A stretch of DNA of 64,000 nucleotides from Stropharia rugosoannulata. Taxonomy: Eukaryota; Basidiomycota; Agaricomycetes; Agaricales; Strophariaceae. How positions within the stretch are numbered: the first letter of the stretch is position 1; each line of letters starts with the position of its first letter. A model generated the notes under the pieces. That model searched no databases, was not told the origin of the DNA, and saw only the letters and a program-made list of their open reading frames with translations. Below, piece after piece: positions 11,616 to 22,941 of this stretch. The translations under genes were made by a program, and so were the position numbers. The DNA lies in contig JANCIK010000013.1 in the NCBI GenBank assembly GCA_028532985.1, positions 1,984,001 through 2,048,000 on the forward strand. The letters are read 5' to 3'.

Positions 11616-14600
11616 TGTTTTTTTCTTTCTTTTTTTTTTTGAAATCATGGCATGAGCCAATTTATTATGCAGTGTCCGAACACAGTCTGCACTGCAAATT
11701 ACATCACAGAACACTACCTACAGTAGATAGGGAAACATACTCCCTGGGTGAGATGCAATGCATGGAATGAGCAAGCACATAATGCACCAGACAAGGCCGA
11801 GACACGCAAAGGAGTGTGTCATGGCAGGAAAGCTAGAGGAGGCTCCTTACTCTGTGATGGCTGAAGCACCCAGTATGGTTCACCATGTACTGCACCTAAA
11901 GGCTTCGTCCAAACCCCTTCTGGTGATGAGACCTGGAAAGCCCCAACAGTCACTCATCATGCACCATTTAAGGACGGGGACAGGCTGGTGGGATACACAC
12001 CATTAACACCGAAGCTGACCAAAGCTGGCAATCATCACAATCACAGCAAGGCCTCCAAAGCTGTTATCCGACCCCAGCAGGGGGAGAGTTAGCAAAGACA
12101 GTAGGACTGTCCTGCAAGAATTTGAGAAGCATTGAGAGGTAAGTCGGAACACCATCATCATGAGAGTGTTTGAGTAAAGGACATTCAAACATATGTTGCC
12201 TGGTCTGGAGGAGGACCCCACAGTTACAGGAGAATTGTTCATCAATGTTGAAGTGCTTAAAGTAAGCACCTATGGGTGCATGCCCTAGTAGGCACCGGGT
12301 TATGCACGATGTGAGAGAAATAGAGTCCCCACAGGATGAAAGCCATGATCCACCCTTGGCATATGATGGCTTGATGTGATGCTCTCTGTTGATAGAATTG
12401 AGCTGGAGGAAGTTATGTCCTGCATGATCTGTGTCTCGAAAGAACAGTTGATACCAGGCCCGTAATTGCTGGTCAGCAACCGCCTTGCAGCAGCTGTCCA
12501 GAGAAGAATCCTGGTACCTACCCAGTACCCGGGGTTGAGCCTTTAATAAAAGGTGAGCTTCATGATGAATGCCCCATTCAGACTTGGATGGAACATCAAC
12601 AAAAGTAATGGAATGCAACAGATCTTTAGAGAACCACTTGCCAAGGATGCAACAGACAGCCAAGGAGTGCCCTTGGCTGGAGTGAATGGAAGGGTACAAG
12701 GCTCTCTTAGCAGAAGAGAGAGAGTCCGTGAACAGATGAATGTTAGTGCAATTGTTGTGTTGCAAAGCTCGGCATCAGGAGCAAGGACCTTTCCAGCAAT
12801 GTATTTGACATCGTCAATATGTACACCATTTTGATAAAGCACCGCACCTGCAAGGGCTTGGTGCAGCTTGCTGGCAGGGACTGAGGTGTCTGTGCCAATC
12901 AAGATTGTGTCATGTGTCTCCTCTGCCTTCTTGCGGATGGAGTCATAATGTTTATGGCATGCATTTTCGATGTGGAGGCAAATCCACTCATGGTACGCAA
13001 CAAGGTCACTGTCGAAATCAGAGACATCCTTGTGCTCGACAGGGACATACTCCGATCTGCTACGGAAATGTATGCGGTTAGGAAATAAATCCAAGAGCTG
13101 CTTTCCTGGCTGAGCCTTATCTGTGCACAGAGAGAAAGTCTCAGTCATGAAAGGAAGGTTGATTTGAATGTCAGGGATACTACCCCTGAGCTTGTCGCAG
13201 ACATGCTCTGGGATGCAGAATAAGGCATGATAGTGTGGAGCACTATTTTTGGCATAAGGGTCCGAAAGAAGGGACCTTGTTGGATGGGAGTCCGACAAAG
13301 TTGCCATGCAGTAAACAGACCGAAGTTGAAGTTTACAGAGGTGGAGGTGAATGGGCATAAGGCCAACAATGGCTTGAATGCCGCCCATCGGAGAGGTGCA
13401 GAAGGCACCAGTAATCCATACAGCTGCTCTGCACTGCATGCTAGTAAGGTTTTTCAAGATGCCCTCCATGGGGGCAGACTTGTAATACCAAAGTTTATAG
13501 CTGTATGTCGCAATAGGGAGGATGCATGACTGATAGAGGAGGCATCTCTGTTTAGGAGACAAGCCTCTGGCAGAGTTACCAAGCATGCCCATGATTTTCA
13601 CTGTGGTCAGTGCTTTGGTGGCATAAAAACGAATGTGTTTGTGAAACCTAAGCTCACAATCGAAGAAAAATCCCAAGTAGTGCCAAATGGGCTTAGGGGT
13701 AAGTGGGGTATTTCCGGTGAACAGGGCAAACCCAGTGTCCAGGGGAGGATTGAAGCTGTCTCTCAAATGAGAGAAGTGAAAAAGCTCGGACTTATTATGT
13801 TCCATACAAAGTCCAGCAGCAGTAAATAAATCGACAAGGTAGGCATAGCCAGCCTTGAGAATTACAATGTTGGTGCCAAGGTTGCCTGATTGGGTCACCA
13901 AGGTACCATCATCAACAAAGGAGAGGAGGGTAGTGTCAATGTTGACAGCCCGAAGGTCATATATCTTCATGATAGGGGATATGTAGATTGAGGACAAGAC
14001 AGGAGAGAGGGCAGAGCCTTGGCTGCACCCAATGTCTGCCTGTTTTGGTCCAGAAGAATAATTGTTCCAGAGGTATGAAGTAACTCTGTCAACAAGGTAG
14101 GAGGCAAAGAATTTCGTCACAATGTGAGGAAATCCCAGCCTAGCAAGAGTCACCAACAGAAACTCATGGTTGAGCAACGGAAAAAACTGCACGATGTCAA
14201 ATGCCACCATGCTAGTTTTGAGTCCTCTGGCCCACCCTGCACGAACAAGATGGGTAAGATAGACTCCGGCATCTTCAGTAGAACATTGGCAAATACCACC
14301 AAACTGGTTCGGATGAACAAGGTCAAGTTTGATCATGTCAAACTGGAAGCAATTAGTGAGGAGCTTTTCAAGAAGTTTACCAAGAGTATTCAGGAGCATG
14401 ATGGGCCTGAAGTCCTTTGGCGTTGTATAGGAGGGTTTATTGGGCTTGGGGATAACCACAGAAACCAACTCCTTGAAATGTTTGGGCCAATGGGATGAGT
14501 GAATGCATCCATTGGCCAATGAGAGGATGATGCTACGACACAAGTCGTTGCGAATGATCCTTTTGAGGTGCTGCCACGTGACATGGTCGGGCCCTGGAGA

Positions 14601-15474
14601 AGAATTATTGGAGCACAAAGATAGTGCTTTGGTGAGTTCCAATTGAGAGAAGTTGGTCCAATCCCTGACCAGGACTTGGTCCATTTCTTCAAGGATAGAA
14701 ACATCACAAACACGGTCAGAGGCTGCATTGTATGTGCTGTGGAGGGCATCCCAGAGATCTGGGAGGTCATGGCAGGGCGAGCCATTATGAAGGATGGACT
14801 CACAGGGTGGGTTTTTGTGCTGTTGGATCCAATTCATGAGATCCCATGGGTGCTTTTTGGATTCAGAGATTTCTTTGATGCATTCATCAAAGAAGACCTG
14901 TTTAGTGCATCTGGTGTTGGCGCAGAATTTCCTCCAATTTGTAGCCGAATGGTTGGCTTTGTACAAATCAAGGGCATCTTGGCAACCCCAATCCCACCAG
15001 GGTTTGGAGTGAGGAACAATACAGGCCTCAACAGCATGCTTGTCCCATGCAGTGGAGAAGGCATCTGCAATGGCTGAAGTACACACATCTACCTGAGCCG
15101 GAGTATCAATGGTGCTGTTAAGTGCACTAATTGATTCAATAATATCTAAGATAAAAGCCTCTTCAGCTTCAGACCCAGGTTTGATAGATTTTCTGAGAGG
15201 CTCAGAAATAATGAGACATAAGGGCAGGGTCACTGCCAGGGGGCAGTGATCTGAGGCCAGCTTAAGGTCCTCAACTCTCTCAACAAGACATGTGAGTGAG
15301 TTGATGGAAGGGATGAACACCAAGTCAATGACTGATGGGGTAAGTCTAGCATTATGCAAGACAAAAGTAGGGCCAGGATTGCGAAAGCTACCCAAGCTCA
15401 GAGCAAATGTGGCAGCCATGTCGAGCAGCCGATCAGCAGCACTTCTGTGGTGAGGGACATTAGGGTCCCACTCC
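11616..15474 (-). mobile_element. 5'-truncated non-LTR retrotransposon (LINE)
   Basis: Element on the minus strand. The 3' end is a poly(A) tract, seen as a T-rich run at about 11616-11641 on the plus strand. ORF2 occupies 15470-12064 and a 3' UTR of about 420 bp follows. The 5' end lies inside the endonuclease domain near 15474, beyond which an in-frame stop appears; ORF1 and the N-terminal half of the endonuclease are missing. Such truncation is typical of target-primed reverse transcription. I could not identify a clear target-site duplication. Confidence 0.8.
12064..15470 (-). pseudogene. LINE ORF2: endonuclease C-terminus, reverse transcriptase, RNase H
   Basis: In order: the end of an APE-type endonuclease (WDPNVPHHRSAADRLLD, then SDHCPLAV), reverse transcriptase with NSSPGPDHVTWQHLKR, VVIPKPNKPSYTTPKDFRPI, the SQGSALSPVL motif and the catalytic FVDD box (LLSFVDDGTLV), then an RNase H domain starting ILIGTDTSVPAS. 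Near 12765-12740 the frame shifts once; the second RNase H part (IHLFTDSLSSAKRAL) and a Cys/His cluster (CNCGVLLQTRQHMFEC) continue to 12064. The RT part is open over more than 900 codons, so decay is mild apart from the frameshift and the 5' loss. Domain order fits an I/Tad1-like LINE; clade not established. Confidence 0.85.
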
Positions 15475-15964
15475 CTACATCACGAAAAAGACTTTTGATC
15501 GGAGGGCACTTTAGGAAAGTGCGATCAGATCATCAATTGATGGGGCCTTTAACTACTTTAGGATGTCATGAGATGCCTTGGCATGTCCTGGCATGCCCTG
15601 GCATGCTTTGAATTTCCATGCAACGTGGGGAAATAAAGCCAGCTTGAATGACTTTTCCCACCTTCATTGTTGATTTTCAAACATTAAAATTATACACATT
15701 ATGTGGGTGACATGCCCATTTAAGTACTTCAAATAGTGCGATAATTTGATTATGTAAGCCTATCCAATATCGCACTAAGTCGACTAAGTCCTCTAAGTTC
15801 ACTTGCACTTCACTCTCATGTTCCCCACTCCCCTTCCTCAACTTTTCTTGTATGCTTAGGCTCTACTCTACTCAGGCAGTCCTTGGTGGCTGCTACCTTG
15901 TTAGATCTGGTCTAGAGCTTGGGTTTATGTCAGGAGGGCAAATGTGGATGGAATAGGCCCATCC
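15475..15964. other. Non-coding spacer with short GCCTTGGCATG-like reiterations
   Basis: No gene. At 15568-15610 a short run repeats CCTTGGCATG/CCTGGCATG-type words; similar words recur at 18170-18300. Nothing else recognised. Confidence 0.4.
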
Positions 15965-17315
15965 CTATAGAGATTGCTGTATATCGCCGGAACGGTTTAC
16001 CGCATTATCAAACGGTTTTTTGGTACGTCTTTAGCTCATTTATACGTTTGTAACGCACCCAAGAACACTCCAAACGAACCAGTATTCGACGCAAAAACTG
16101 GTGATCATTTTGGGACCCCTATTGGAACATATCACCATTTTCTTTCTTTTCTGTTTCTTCCGAGCCCTCGGTCACCCCAGCTTCATAATGTGGGCAATTA
16201 TGCGATTTTAACGAACCCAAGACCGAAGATTTTGGATGTCTGGAAGGTGAGAACCAGCTATGTCTCTCTCCTTCCCCTGTTTTCCGATGTTTTATCGGTT
16301 TTAAAGGTATGTATTGGGTTTATTGCATCGTTCTTTTCACATATGAGCTCCTGAAGATTAGGGGATTCTATCGAGTACTTGAACGTTCGATTCCGACGCC
16401 TGGAAGCCGTCCAACTGTGATGTGCTCCTCCTGCCCCTAGACTTCCTCTGCTTGAAAGTGCCATAACTCCGGATCCTGTCTACCTTCACTCTCAATTCTT
16501 TTTGAACCTTCAAGACCATCTTAGTCCTCTGCCAATCGTCTCCAAGATCATGCCAATTCATCCTGTACTTGCCAAGTATCATCTTGTAGGTGTCAAGTCC
16601 CCTTTCACCACTTTCTATCTTGTCCGTTTCCTCCGAGCCCTAGGTCACCGCATATTCATATTGTGGGCAATTATGCGATTCTAACGAGCTCAAGACCGAT
16701 GGATTTGGTTGCCTGGAAGGCGAGAACCAGCTATGTCTCTCTCCTTCCCCTATTTTCCAATGTTTTATCGATTTTAAAGGTATGTATCCGCTATATTGTG
16801 TCGTTCTTTTCATATATGAGCTCCTGGGCATTAGGGGATTCTATTGAGTCTATGAACGTTCAATTCCGACGCCTGGAAGCCATATAACTGTGATGTGCTC
16901 CTCCTGCCCCTGGACTGCCTCTGCTTGAAAGTGCCATAACTCCGGATCCTGTCTACCTTCACTCCCAATTCCTTTTGCACCTTCAAGACCATCTTAGTCC
17001 TCTGCAAACCGTCCCCAAGATCATGCCAATTCATCCTGTACTTTCCAAGTACCATCTTATAGGTGTCAAGTCCCCCTAGGACGCATTTTCCCTCATATAT
17101 CTGTCAATACCCGGCCAAACGGTATGATCTTTGCATTTACTGGTTCGTCTCATTAATACCTATCGAACAGTACCATTAATTTTGCGATTTGACAAGCTTG
17201 AGGGCGATCTCACTCTTTGTGTCCTCCTTCCCCTAGGTGGGACAATTTAATTCATAGGTGCACTTCTAGATATCCTGAGTGTCTCAAACTTTGGGAAAAC
17301 TTACTCAACTACATA
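15965..17315 (+). repeat. Dispersed repeat R1, copy 1, with internal tandem duplication
   Basis: Homologous in inverted orientation to 39172-40012. Within this copy a unit of about 465 bp is present twice (about 16146-16610 and 16611-17080); shared landmarks are GTGGGCAATTATGCGATT, GAACCAGCTATGTCTCTCTC and CCATAACTCCGGATCCTGTC. The other copy has the unit once. No coding capacity recognised. The ends do not show clear terminal repeats, so the element class is unknown. Confidence 0.75.
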
Positions 17316-18360
17316 AGGTACCTGCTCCTGCAACAGCTTAATTTTTGGGGCAACCAAGCATCCTTCATCTCAAGTTGCTAGTCAACTTCGGAGTTTTGAA
17401 GTATTTCTTTGATTCTGACATAAGTTCGTCTCCAATCTCCTTAATTCTTTCTATGATGAACTCACCTTGATTGTAGCTTTCTAAAAAGCCCTCAAACGCT
17501 ATATATCATCACTTGGAATCCAAAAATCCGCCATGTGCTCCTCCTCCCCCTCCCTCCTCCAGGTAAAGTACTTCATATCTTGGGTTCCTGTTTGTATTTT
17601 TGGATAATTCTTTTTGGAGTCTTTTACTATAGATATGTATCGACTAATCGACCAGTTTATGGCGTCCGATACGCCCTCAATATCTGATGTCCCTATTGAC
17701 CATATGACTACTATTGCAGAGTTGAATATCATCTCCTTCCTTCAATTTTCAACAAAGGCTTTCGCAACTTGGTATGTTTATTCACCATTTATGTGGGGTT
17801 TGAACGTGTTCCTTACACAAATTTTGAGACTCCTGGATGCCTGTGAGTAGCCATGTCCTCCTCCATCTCCCTGTCTTGGACTAATTTTGCTCTAAGTCAA
17901 GAACATCTTCTTCAATTGCGTCGCGGTTTTTTTGAGCTTCTTCGCGTTAATTCAGGCTTTCTAACGAGCGCCTGAACGTGTTATTCCGAGCAGAATTACC
18001 ATCTTCATAAGCACCCTATCACTGTGTTGTATTATATGTATCTACATGAATACTGTATTATCTAGTGTAGTTAGAGTCAATATATAACTTGTTTTTTATA
18101 AGAAGTTTGAATAGTACTTGTTAAATGGCATTATATATAAACATCTTTGAATGATACAAGGCCCATCTGGTGGATCCTAGGATGCCTTGAGCTGCCCTGG
18201 ATTGCCTTGGGAAAGTTGTACCTGGTTGTTTGCAGAGGGACCTTGCCCTGAGTGCACCTAAGGGCCCTGGCTGCTTTGCATGCCCTGGCTGCCTTAGGAT
18301 CTCTAAGGCAGTGCCAGGGAGATACAAAGCCCCTGGGGACAAAAGTCATTTTCCTGATGC
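17316..18360. other. AT-rich non-coding stretch
   Basis: No recognisable gene or repeat partner, apart from the CCTTGG/CCCTGGC-type words near 18170-18300. Only short frames without coding character. Confidence 0.4.
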
Positions 18361-19101
18361 AGCAAGTTGTTCAGTGTTCGCTGTTTCCTAAGCCAGTTGC
18401 TGCTCTTCATGCTAGGCAATCACCTTGTCCAGTGCCGACACCCTAGAACTAAACTTCTCCAAAGCTTGCTTGATTTGCTGAGTGGCAACACTGTGCATAT
18501 ACATCTGCTGGCCATACATAAATGCAACCTGCTTCTCCACCCCCTGCATGCGGTTATCCAGTGTAACCAGGAATGTGTGCAAAGCTTTCTCTATGAGTAA
18601 TTGAACATTAATTAGATTTTGACTTGATTTTGACCAATGCCAATGATGTGAAAATTACTTACTGATTGGAGTATCTGAACTTGCTTTTGCCTGGGGGGGT
18701 GGCAGAGAACTATGCTGTGCTGTGGCAGATGTCGAACCCATAGCATTCACAGGGCCAGCAGTCCAGGTTGACACTGCTGGTGTTCCCATGGCACAACCCT
18801 TGCCTTTCTCAGCGGATGTGAAGGGACTGGTGCTCGACATTGCAACTGTGGGCATTCTGATAAAGTCAGCCATGCACATTGCCTCAGTTCCTGCTGCCTG
18901 GCCTCAAGTGGAGCCACTAGCACCTGAGGTGGAAGCAAATCCTTCAGGAGGGCCAACACGAGAGGATGGGTGTTCCGGTGTTTGGCCTTCCTTGGTGACT
19001 GACACCTGTGTGGGAGGAATTGGCAGCACCACACTTTCACTTGGCTGTACACTAACCACAGGTGAGGAAGTGCTTAGTGGATTGCTTGGAATTGATACAT
19101 A

Positions 19102-19319
19102 CAGTGGCTCAAAAAACTGTCCCAATGTTTGGGACGTTTGGACATATCAGTTAATAGCAGAACAACCAGATTATGTAAGGACCTGAAATTTCACACATAG
19201 GTAGTTGGACATGTGACCTATCCAAAACAAGTAATATCACGTGATTTGAAGAAGAACCTGCGTCACAATAAAATAAATAAAATAATGAAGCATTGGGACA
19301 GTTTTTTGACCCCCTATTT
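19102..19319 (+). repeat. Tc1 left inverted repeat (218 bp)
   Basis: Starts CAGTGGCTCAAAAAACTG and ends at the CCCCCTATTT boundary. It is the reverse complement of 20491-20708. Confidence 0.93.
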
Positions 19320-19461
19320 GCTTTGCTTAATCCTCTATGTAGCAGGGCAAATAGGTGGCAGTACTCCGTGAGAACATTAAACAAAGTCATGTGATGTCAT
19401 GTGACAGTGTTCATAATGTTGAATTTCAACTTCAACCATCTTAATCTCTTACCATTACCTC

Positions 19462-20481
19462 ATGAAGCCAATCAGCCTTTCTCAATGCTCTTCTATTATT
19501 TCTTTTCTTCAAGATGGATATTCTGTTCGTCAAATTCAGTCAAAAACTGGTCTGGGCAAGTCTACTATTGGAAGAATCAAAAAGGAGCTGGATTTGGACA
19601 AGGAAAACAACAAAGGTGGCCGTCCTCCCAAACTCTCCCTTAGACATCACAGAACTATCCTCCAACAAATCACTTCTGGAAAGCTTGACAATGCTGTTCA
19701 GGCTGCCAAATACATCAATGATGTCATCCCTTCACCTGTCTCTGCACAAACAGTCAGAAATGTTCTCAAAAAGAATGATTTCAGGTCTGTTGTCAAAGCC
19801 AAACGCCCTCTACTCAAGAAGATCCACCGACAAAGATGCCTTAAATTTGCTTTATACCATCGAAACTGGACAGTGGAAGACTGGAAAAGGATACTCTGGT
19901 CAGATGAGACCAAGGTCAATGGGATTGGGTCAGATGGGAAGGTGTATACTTGGAAACCACGAGGTGAAGGGATCTCCGACAGAACAACAATCCCTACAGT
20001 AAAGCATGGTGGTGGCAATAACTTGATGGTATGGGGCTGTATGGGTTGGAATGGTGTGGGAAAACTTGTGGAAGTTGAAGGTATCATGGATTCTCAACAG
20101 TATTGTGACATTCTGGAGGATGCACTACAGGAAAGCTTCGACATACTTGATGTACCAGAAGAGGAGCAGATTTTCCAACAAGACAATGACCCAAAGCATA
20201 CCTCAAAAAAAGCCACAAAATGGTTTGAAGACAACAATATCAATGTTCTTAGGTGGCCTGCTCAATCTCCTGACCTCAATCCCATTGAACACCTATGGAA
20301 CCATATCAAACTCAAACTTAATGAATATTCAACACCACCTAGAGGAGTACATGAATTGTGGGACAGGTTGGCTGCAGAATGGAACAAAATTCCAGCAGAA
20401 GTATGTCAAAATCTTATTAGCAGCATGCCAAGGAGGATTGAGGCTGTTATCAAGGCCAAAGGGGGGCATACTAAGTACTAA
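19462..20481 (+). CDS. Tc1-family DD34E transposase
   Basis: A 339-residue, intron-free open frame. The N-terminus is an HTH DNA-binding region (GYSVRQIQSKTGLGKSTIGR) followed by an AT-hook-like GRPPK. Catalytic triad: Asp in LWSDETK, Asp in FQQDNDPKHTS, Glu in SPDLNPIEHLW, with 34 residues between the second Asp and the Glu (DD34E). The length is standard for Tc1, there are no internal stops, and it lies centrally between the ITRs. The enzyme should cut and paste the element into TA sites. It is probably functional by sequence; activity is not shown. Confidence 0.95.
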   Translation: MKPISLSQCSSIISFLQDGYSVRQIQSKTGLGKSTIGRIKKELDLDKENNKGGRPPKLSLRHHRTILQQITSGKLDNAVQAAKYINDVIPSPVSAQTVRNVLKKNDFRSVVKAKRPLLKKIHRQRCLKFALYHRNWTVEDWKRILWSDETKVNGIGSDGKVYTWKPRGEGISDRTTIPTVKHGGGNNLMVWGCMGWNGVGKLVEVEGIMDSQQYCDILEDALQESFDILDVPEEEQIFQQDNDPKHTSKKATKWFEDNNINVLRWPAQSPDLNPIEHLWNHIKLKLNEYSTPPRGVHELWDRLAAEWNKIPAEVCQNLISSMPRRIEAVIKAKGGHTKY

Positions 20482-20490
20482 GTAGTTGGT

Positions 20491-20708
20491 AAATAGGGGG
20501 TCAAAAAACTGTCCCAATGCTTCATTATTTTATTTATTTTATTGTGACGCAGGTTCTTCTTCAAATCACGTGATATTACTTGTTTTGGATAGGTCACATG
20601 TCCAACTACCTATGTGTGAAATTTCAGGTCCTTACATAATCTGGTTGTTCTGCTATTAACTGATATGTCCAAACGTCCCAAACATTGGGACAGTTTTTTG
20701 AGCCACTG
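20491..20708 (-). repeat. Tc1 right inverted repeat (218 bp)
   Basis: Reverse complement of the left ITR, with no mismatch noticed by eye. It ends TTTTTTGAGCCACTG next to TA. Confidence 0.93.
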
Positions 20709-21587
20709 TAGGGCATGCAATGCTGGATAATTGCTGATCAATCCTGTCTTGTTGCATCAGCACTCGGCACTGGTGTGGGTTCCTTGCCCCCATTGTTCCT
20801 CTGTACCTCAGTGAATTTGTTGGATGGTAGTGGTTGGGTGATACTGGGATGATCTGCCCTCTGTTCTAATTTAACTTGGCACTGCTTGCCTCTGCTTTGG
20901 CACCATTTGCAGCCCAGCACCCAAAACATGCCTTCCTCTTCCTTGACATCCAAGCAAACAGGTTTTGATGGTTGCTGGTGCACTTCAGCTTCACCTGCTT
21001 CTTCTACACTGCTAGCCTTCTTTTGTTTTTTGGCAGGTGGAGCAGCATTGGCATTTGCTGTCTTCCTCTTGGCCTGTTTCTTGGCTGGCTCTGCTTCTAT
21101 ATGCTTGCTCCCAGGATTCATTGACAATTCCCTGATGCTGACAGCCAATGATGCCATGGCTTTGCCTCCACAATCCTTGCTGGATATAGGCAGCTCTTCC
21201 TCATGAGATACTTCTGCCTGTGCATTGTTTGAGTCTGCAATCCACTTTTTTAGTTCTTCAGTGTAAAATAAACTCAGGGTGGCTGGATGCTGCTTCAGAG
21301 TGGTCTGGCACATGAGCTCGTGGTACTGCTTGTGGAGGGAAGGAAAGGACCATCGGCCCCACTTGACAGTCTTCCCCACGGGTTCTTGGAGGAGCCTGGC
21401 CTGAAATATGTCATATATTGTCAGTGAAAAACAGTATACATTTGGGGCAACTCACAATTTTAGCATTGTTCTCCTGCAGCACATCCCCCAAATTGCAGTC
21501 CCGAACACTTTGCCAGAAGATAACATTGAGGTGGTCCATCACAGCCTTGAACTCAGCCAGCATCAATTTGTTACTGTTGGAGGACAT

Positions 21588-22941
21588 GTTAAAATGATCA
21601 GCATTGGAAGAAAAAAGCAGTAAATGGGAAGATTTTAATGCAGAGGAGAGAAAGGAAGATACTATGCTGTAAGCCAAACACTAAATTCTCAACAATATCA
21701 CGTGCATATATACAAACACATATCAATAATGTGCATGTGATTCCAAACATTGGCTTTTCACGCCATATGCTAGAAGTTGACAGCACAGGGCTGCCCAGTG
21801 CCAGAGCCGAAATGCCAAGCTGACATATCCTACACATGACTTGCAAAATGATGACAACTTGAAAAGAAACAGTGCCAAATATTGGCACATGGCACTCAAC
21901 ATGCTTTTCCTTCCTGGTTGCTCACTCATTTCAACTCAAAACATGTCCAAATCGTCTGTCAGCACAGATGCCACTCTTGAATTGGCTTGCAAATTCAAGC
22001 AGCTATTGCAATACAGCAGATTGGAATGCAAAGTGGACAGTGCAAGTACAATGGTATGTCCTTCTCGTTTTTTTACTTACTATTTGCAATGTTCATTCTC
22101 TCATACACTTCTAACAGCCTCAACCTGTTCTCAGCTGTCAATTCACGCACATTTTGCTGATGCATGTTCAATCGCCAAATGATCCTGTGCCAAGTGACAG
22201 ATGTATATGATTATTTTGATCCTTTATCTTATGTACAAAAAGCCCCTTTCCAATCAAGAATTGTTGGCATTGCATGCCAGAATTTTATTGTACCAGAGAT
22301 TGGACAGCAGAACTTATTTGAACACATGTACATTGGTGTACTTTGAGGAGTTACAGAAGTTAAAACTGGTGAAAAAGCAGAGTGAAGAGTGGCAGAACTT
22401 AAAAGAACAAGGAATAAAGTTTAGACAGGAAATGTTACAAATACTGCAAAAAGATGTAGACTAGCTCTGGGTATCTGCACTGAAGCAATTATATCTATGC
22501 CAAAGCAATCAATTGGCCTTGGTATTTTAATGTCTGCACATGTTTGCTGGTTTTGATTGATATTCATCTGTAGCCACCTAATCTTCCCACCCCCACCCAC
22601 CTATAAGCTACGTAGGTCCGATGCTCATGTGGCTACTAATGAGCATGGATTATGCTTGATCCTCTTGAACGCCGATAGCAACTGCCAATAATGAAAACTT
22701 TGTAGGATATTCTGCTCACCGGCAATGTCATTTGCCGGGCCCTCCTCACACGTCCACCCATCACATCCTGCCAGGCACGCTGTCGTCATTGGTCATCATC
22801 CCCATGCCTCATTGATAGGGCTGCTTTTTGGCTATGGGTGTAAACAGTCAGAAGTCCCATTGGTGGGATAGCTGCACGCGGGAAACACAGAGGGACTAGA
22901 GTGGAGCCTGACTCATAGTCTATAGCTATCAGCACGCTTTA
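21588..22941. other. Non-coding stretch
   Basis: No recognised gene. An open tail at 22201-22464 (+) ends in a Lys/Gln/Glu-rich helix (LKLVKKQSEEWQNLKEQG) and may be a relic exon of unknown origin. Confidence 0.35.

Larger units (their letters stand above)
19102..20708 (+). mobile_element. Intact Tc1-like transposon, 1607 bp
   Basis: Flanked by TA target duplications (19100-19101 and 20709-20710). It has 218-bp terminal inverted repeats that I read as identical, enclosing one uninterrupted transposase gene. Each ITR carries CAAAAAACTGTCCCAATG near its outer end and its inverse near its inner end, as in IR/DR-type Tc1 elements. Perfect ITRs and an open transposase indicate recent insertion. 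Confidence 0.95.
18362..21587 (-). pseudogene. Decayed Cys-motif/coiled-coil gene split by a Tc1 element
   Basis: Minus strand. Exon 1 (21587-21456, 44 codons) starts MSSNSNKLMLAEF; a GTGAGT intron follows; exon 2 starts at 21400 (ARLLQEPVGKTVKWG). It carries a basic stretch (PAKKQAKRKTANANAAPPAK) and a small Cys cluster (GCKWCQSRGKQC). At 20709/19101 the Tc1 element interrupts it; joining across one TA keeps the frame (IIQHCMP then YVSIPSNPLSTSS). After another intron near 18662 a coiled-coil exon follows (LHTFLVTLDNRMQGVEKQ). In-frame TGA stops lie at 20740-20738 and 18906-18904, with more in the last exon. The layout (Cys cluster then coiled coil) resembles the cargo gene at 60570-62861. 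Function unknown. Confidence 0.55.

Noticed and set aside
11616..15480. Target-site duplication for the LINE
   Set aside because: Candidate words on both sides (AGTCTTTGTG near 11603 and AAGACTTTTG near 15490) do not match well enough to call.
18340..18360. A fifth copy of the short-TIR element (TTTTCCTGATG at about 18346-18356)
   Set aside because: Only the 11-bp terminal word matches; no element interior and no opposite end lie nearby.
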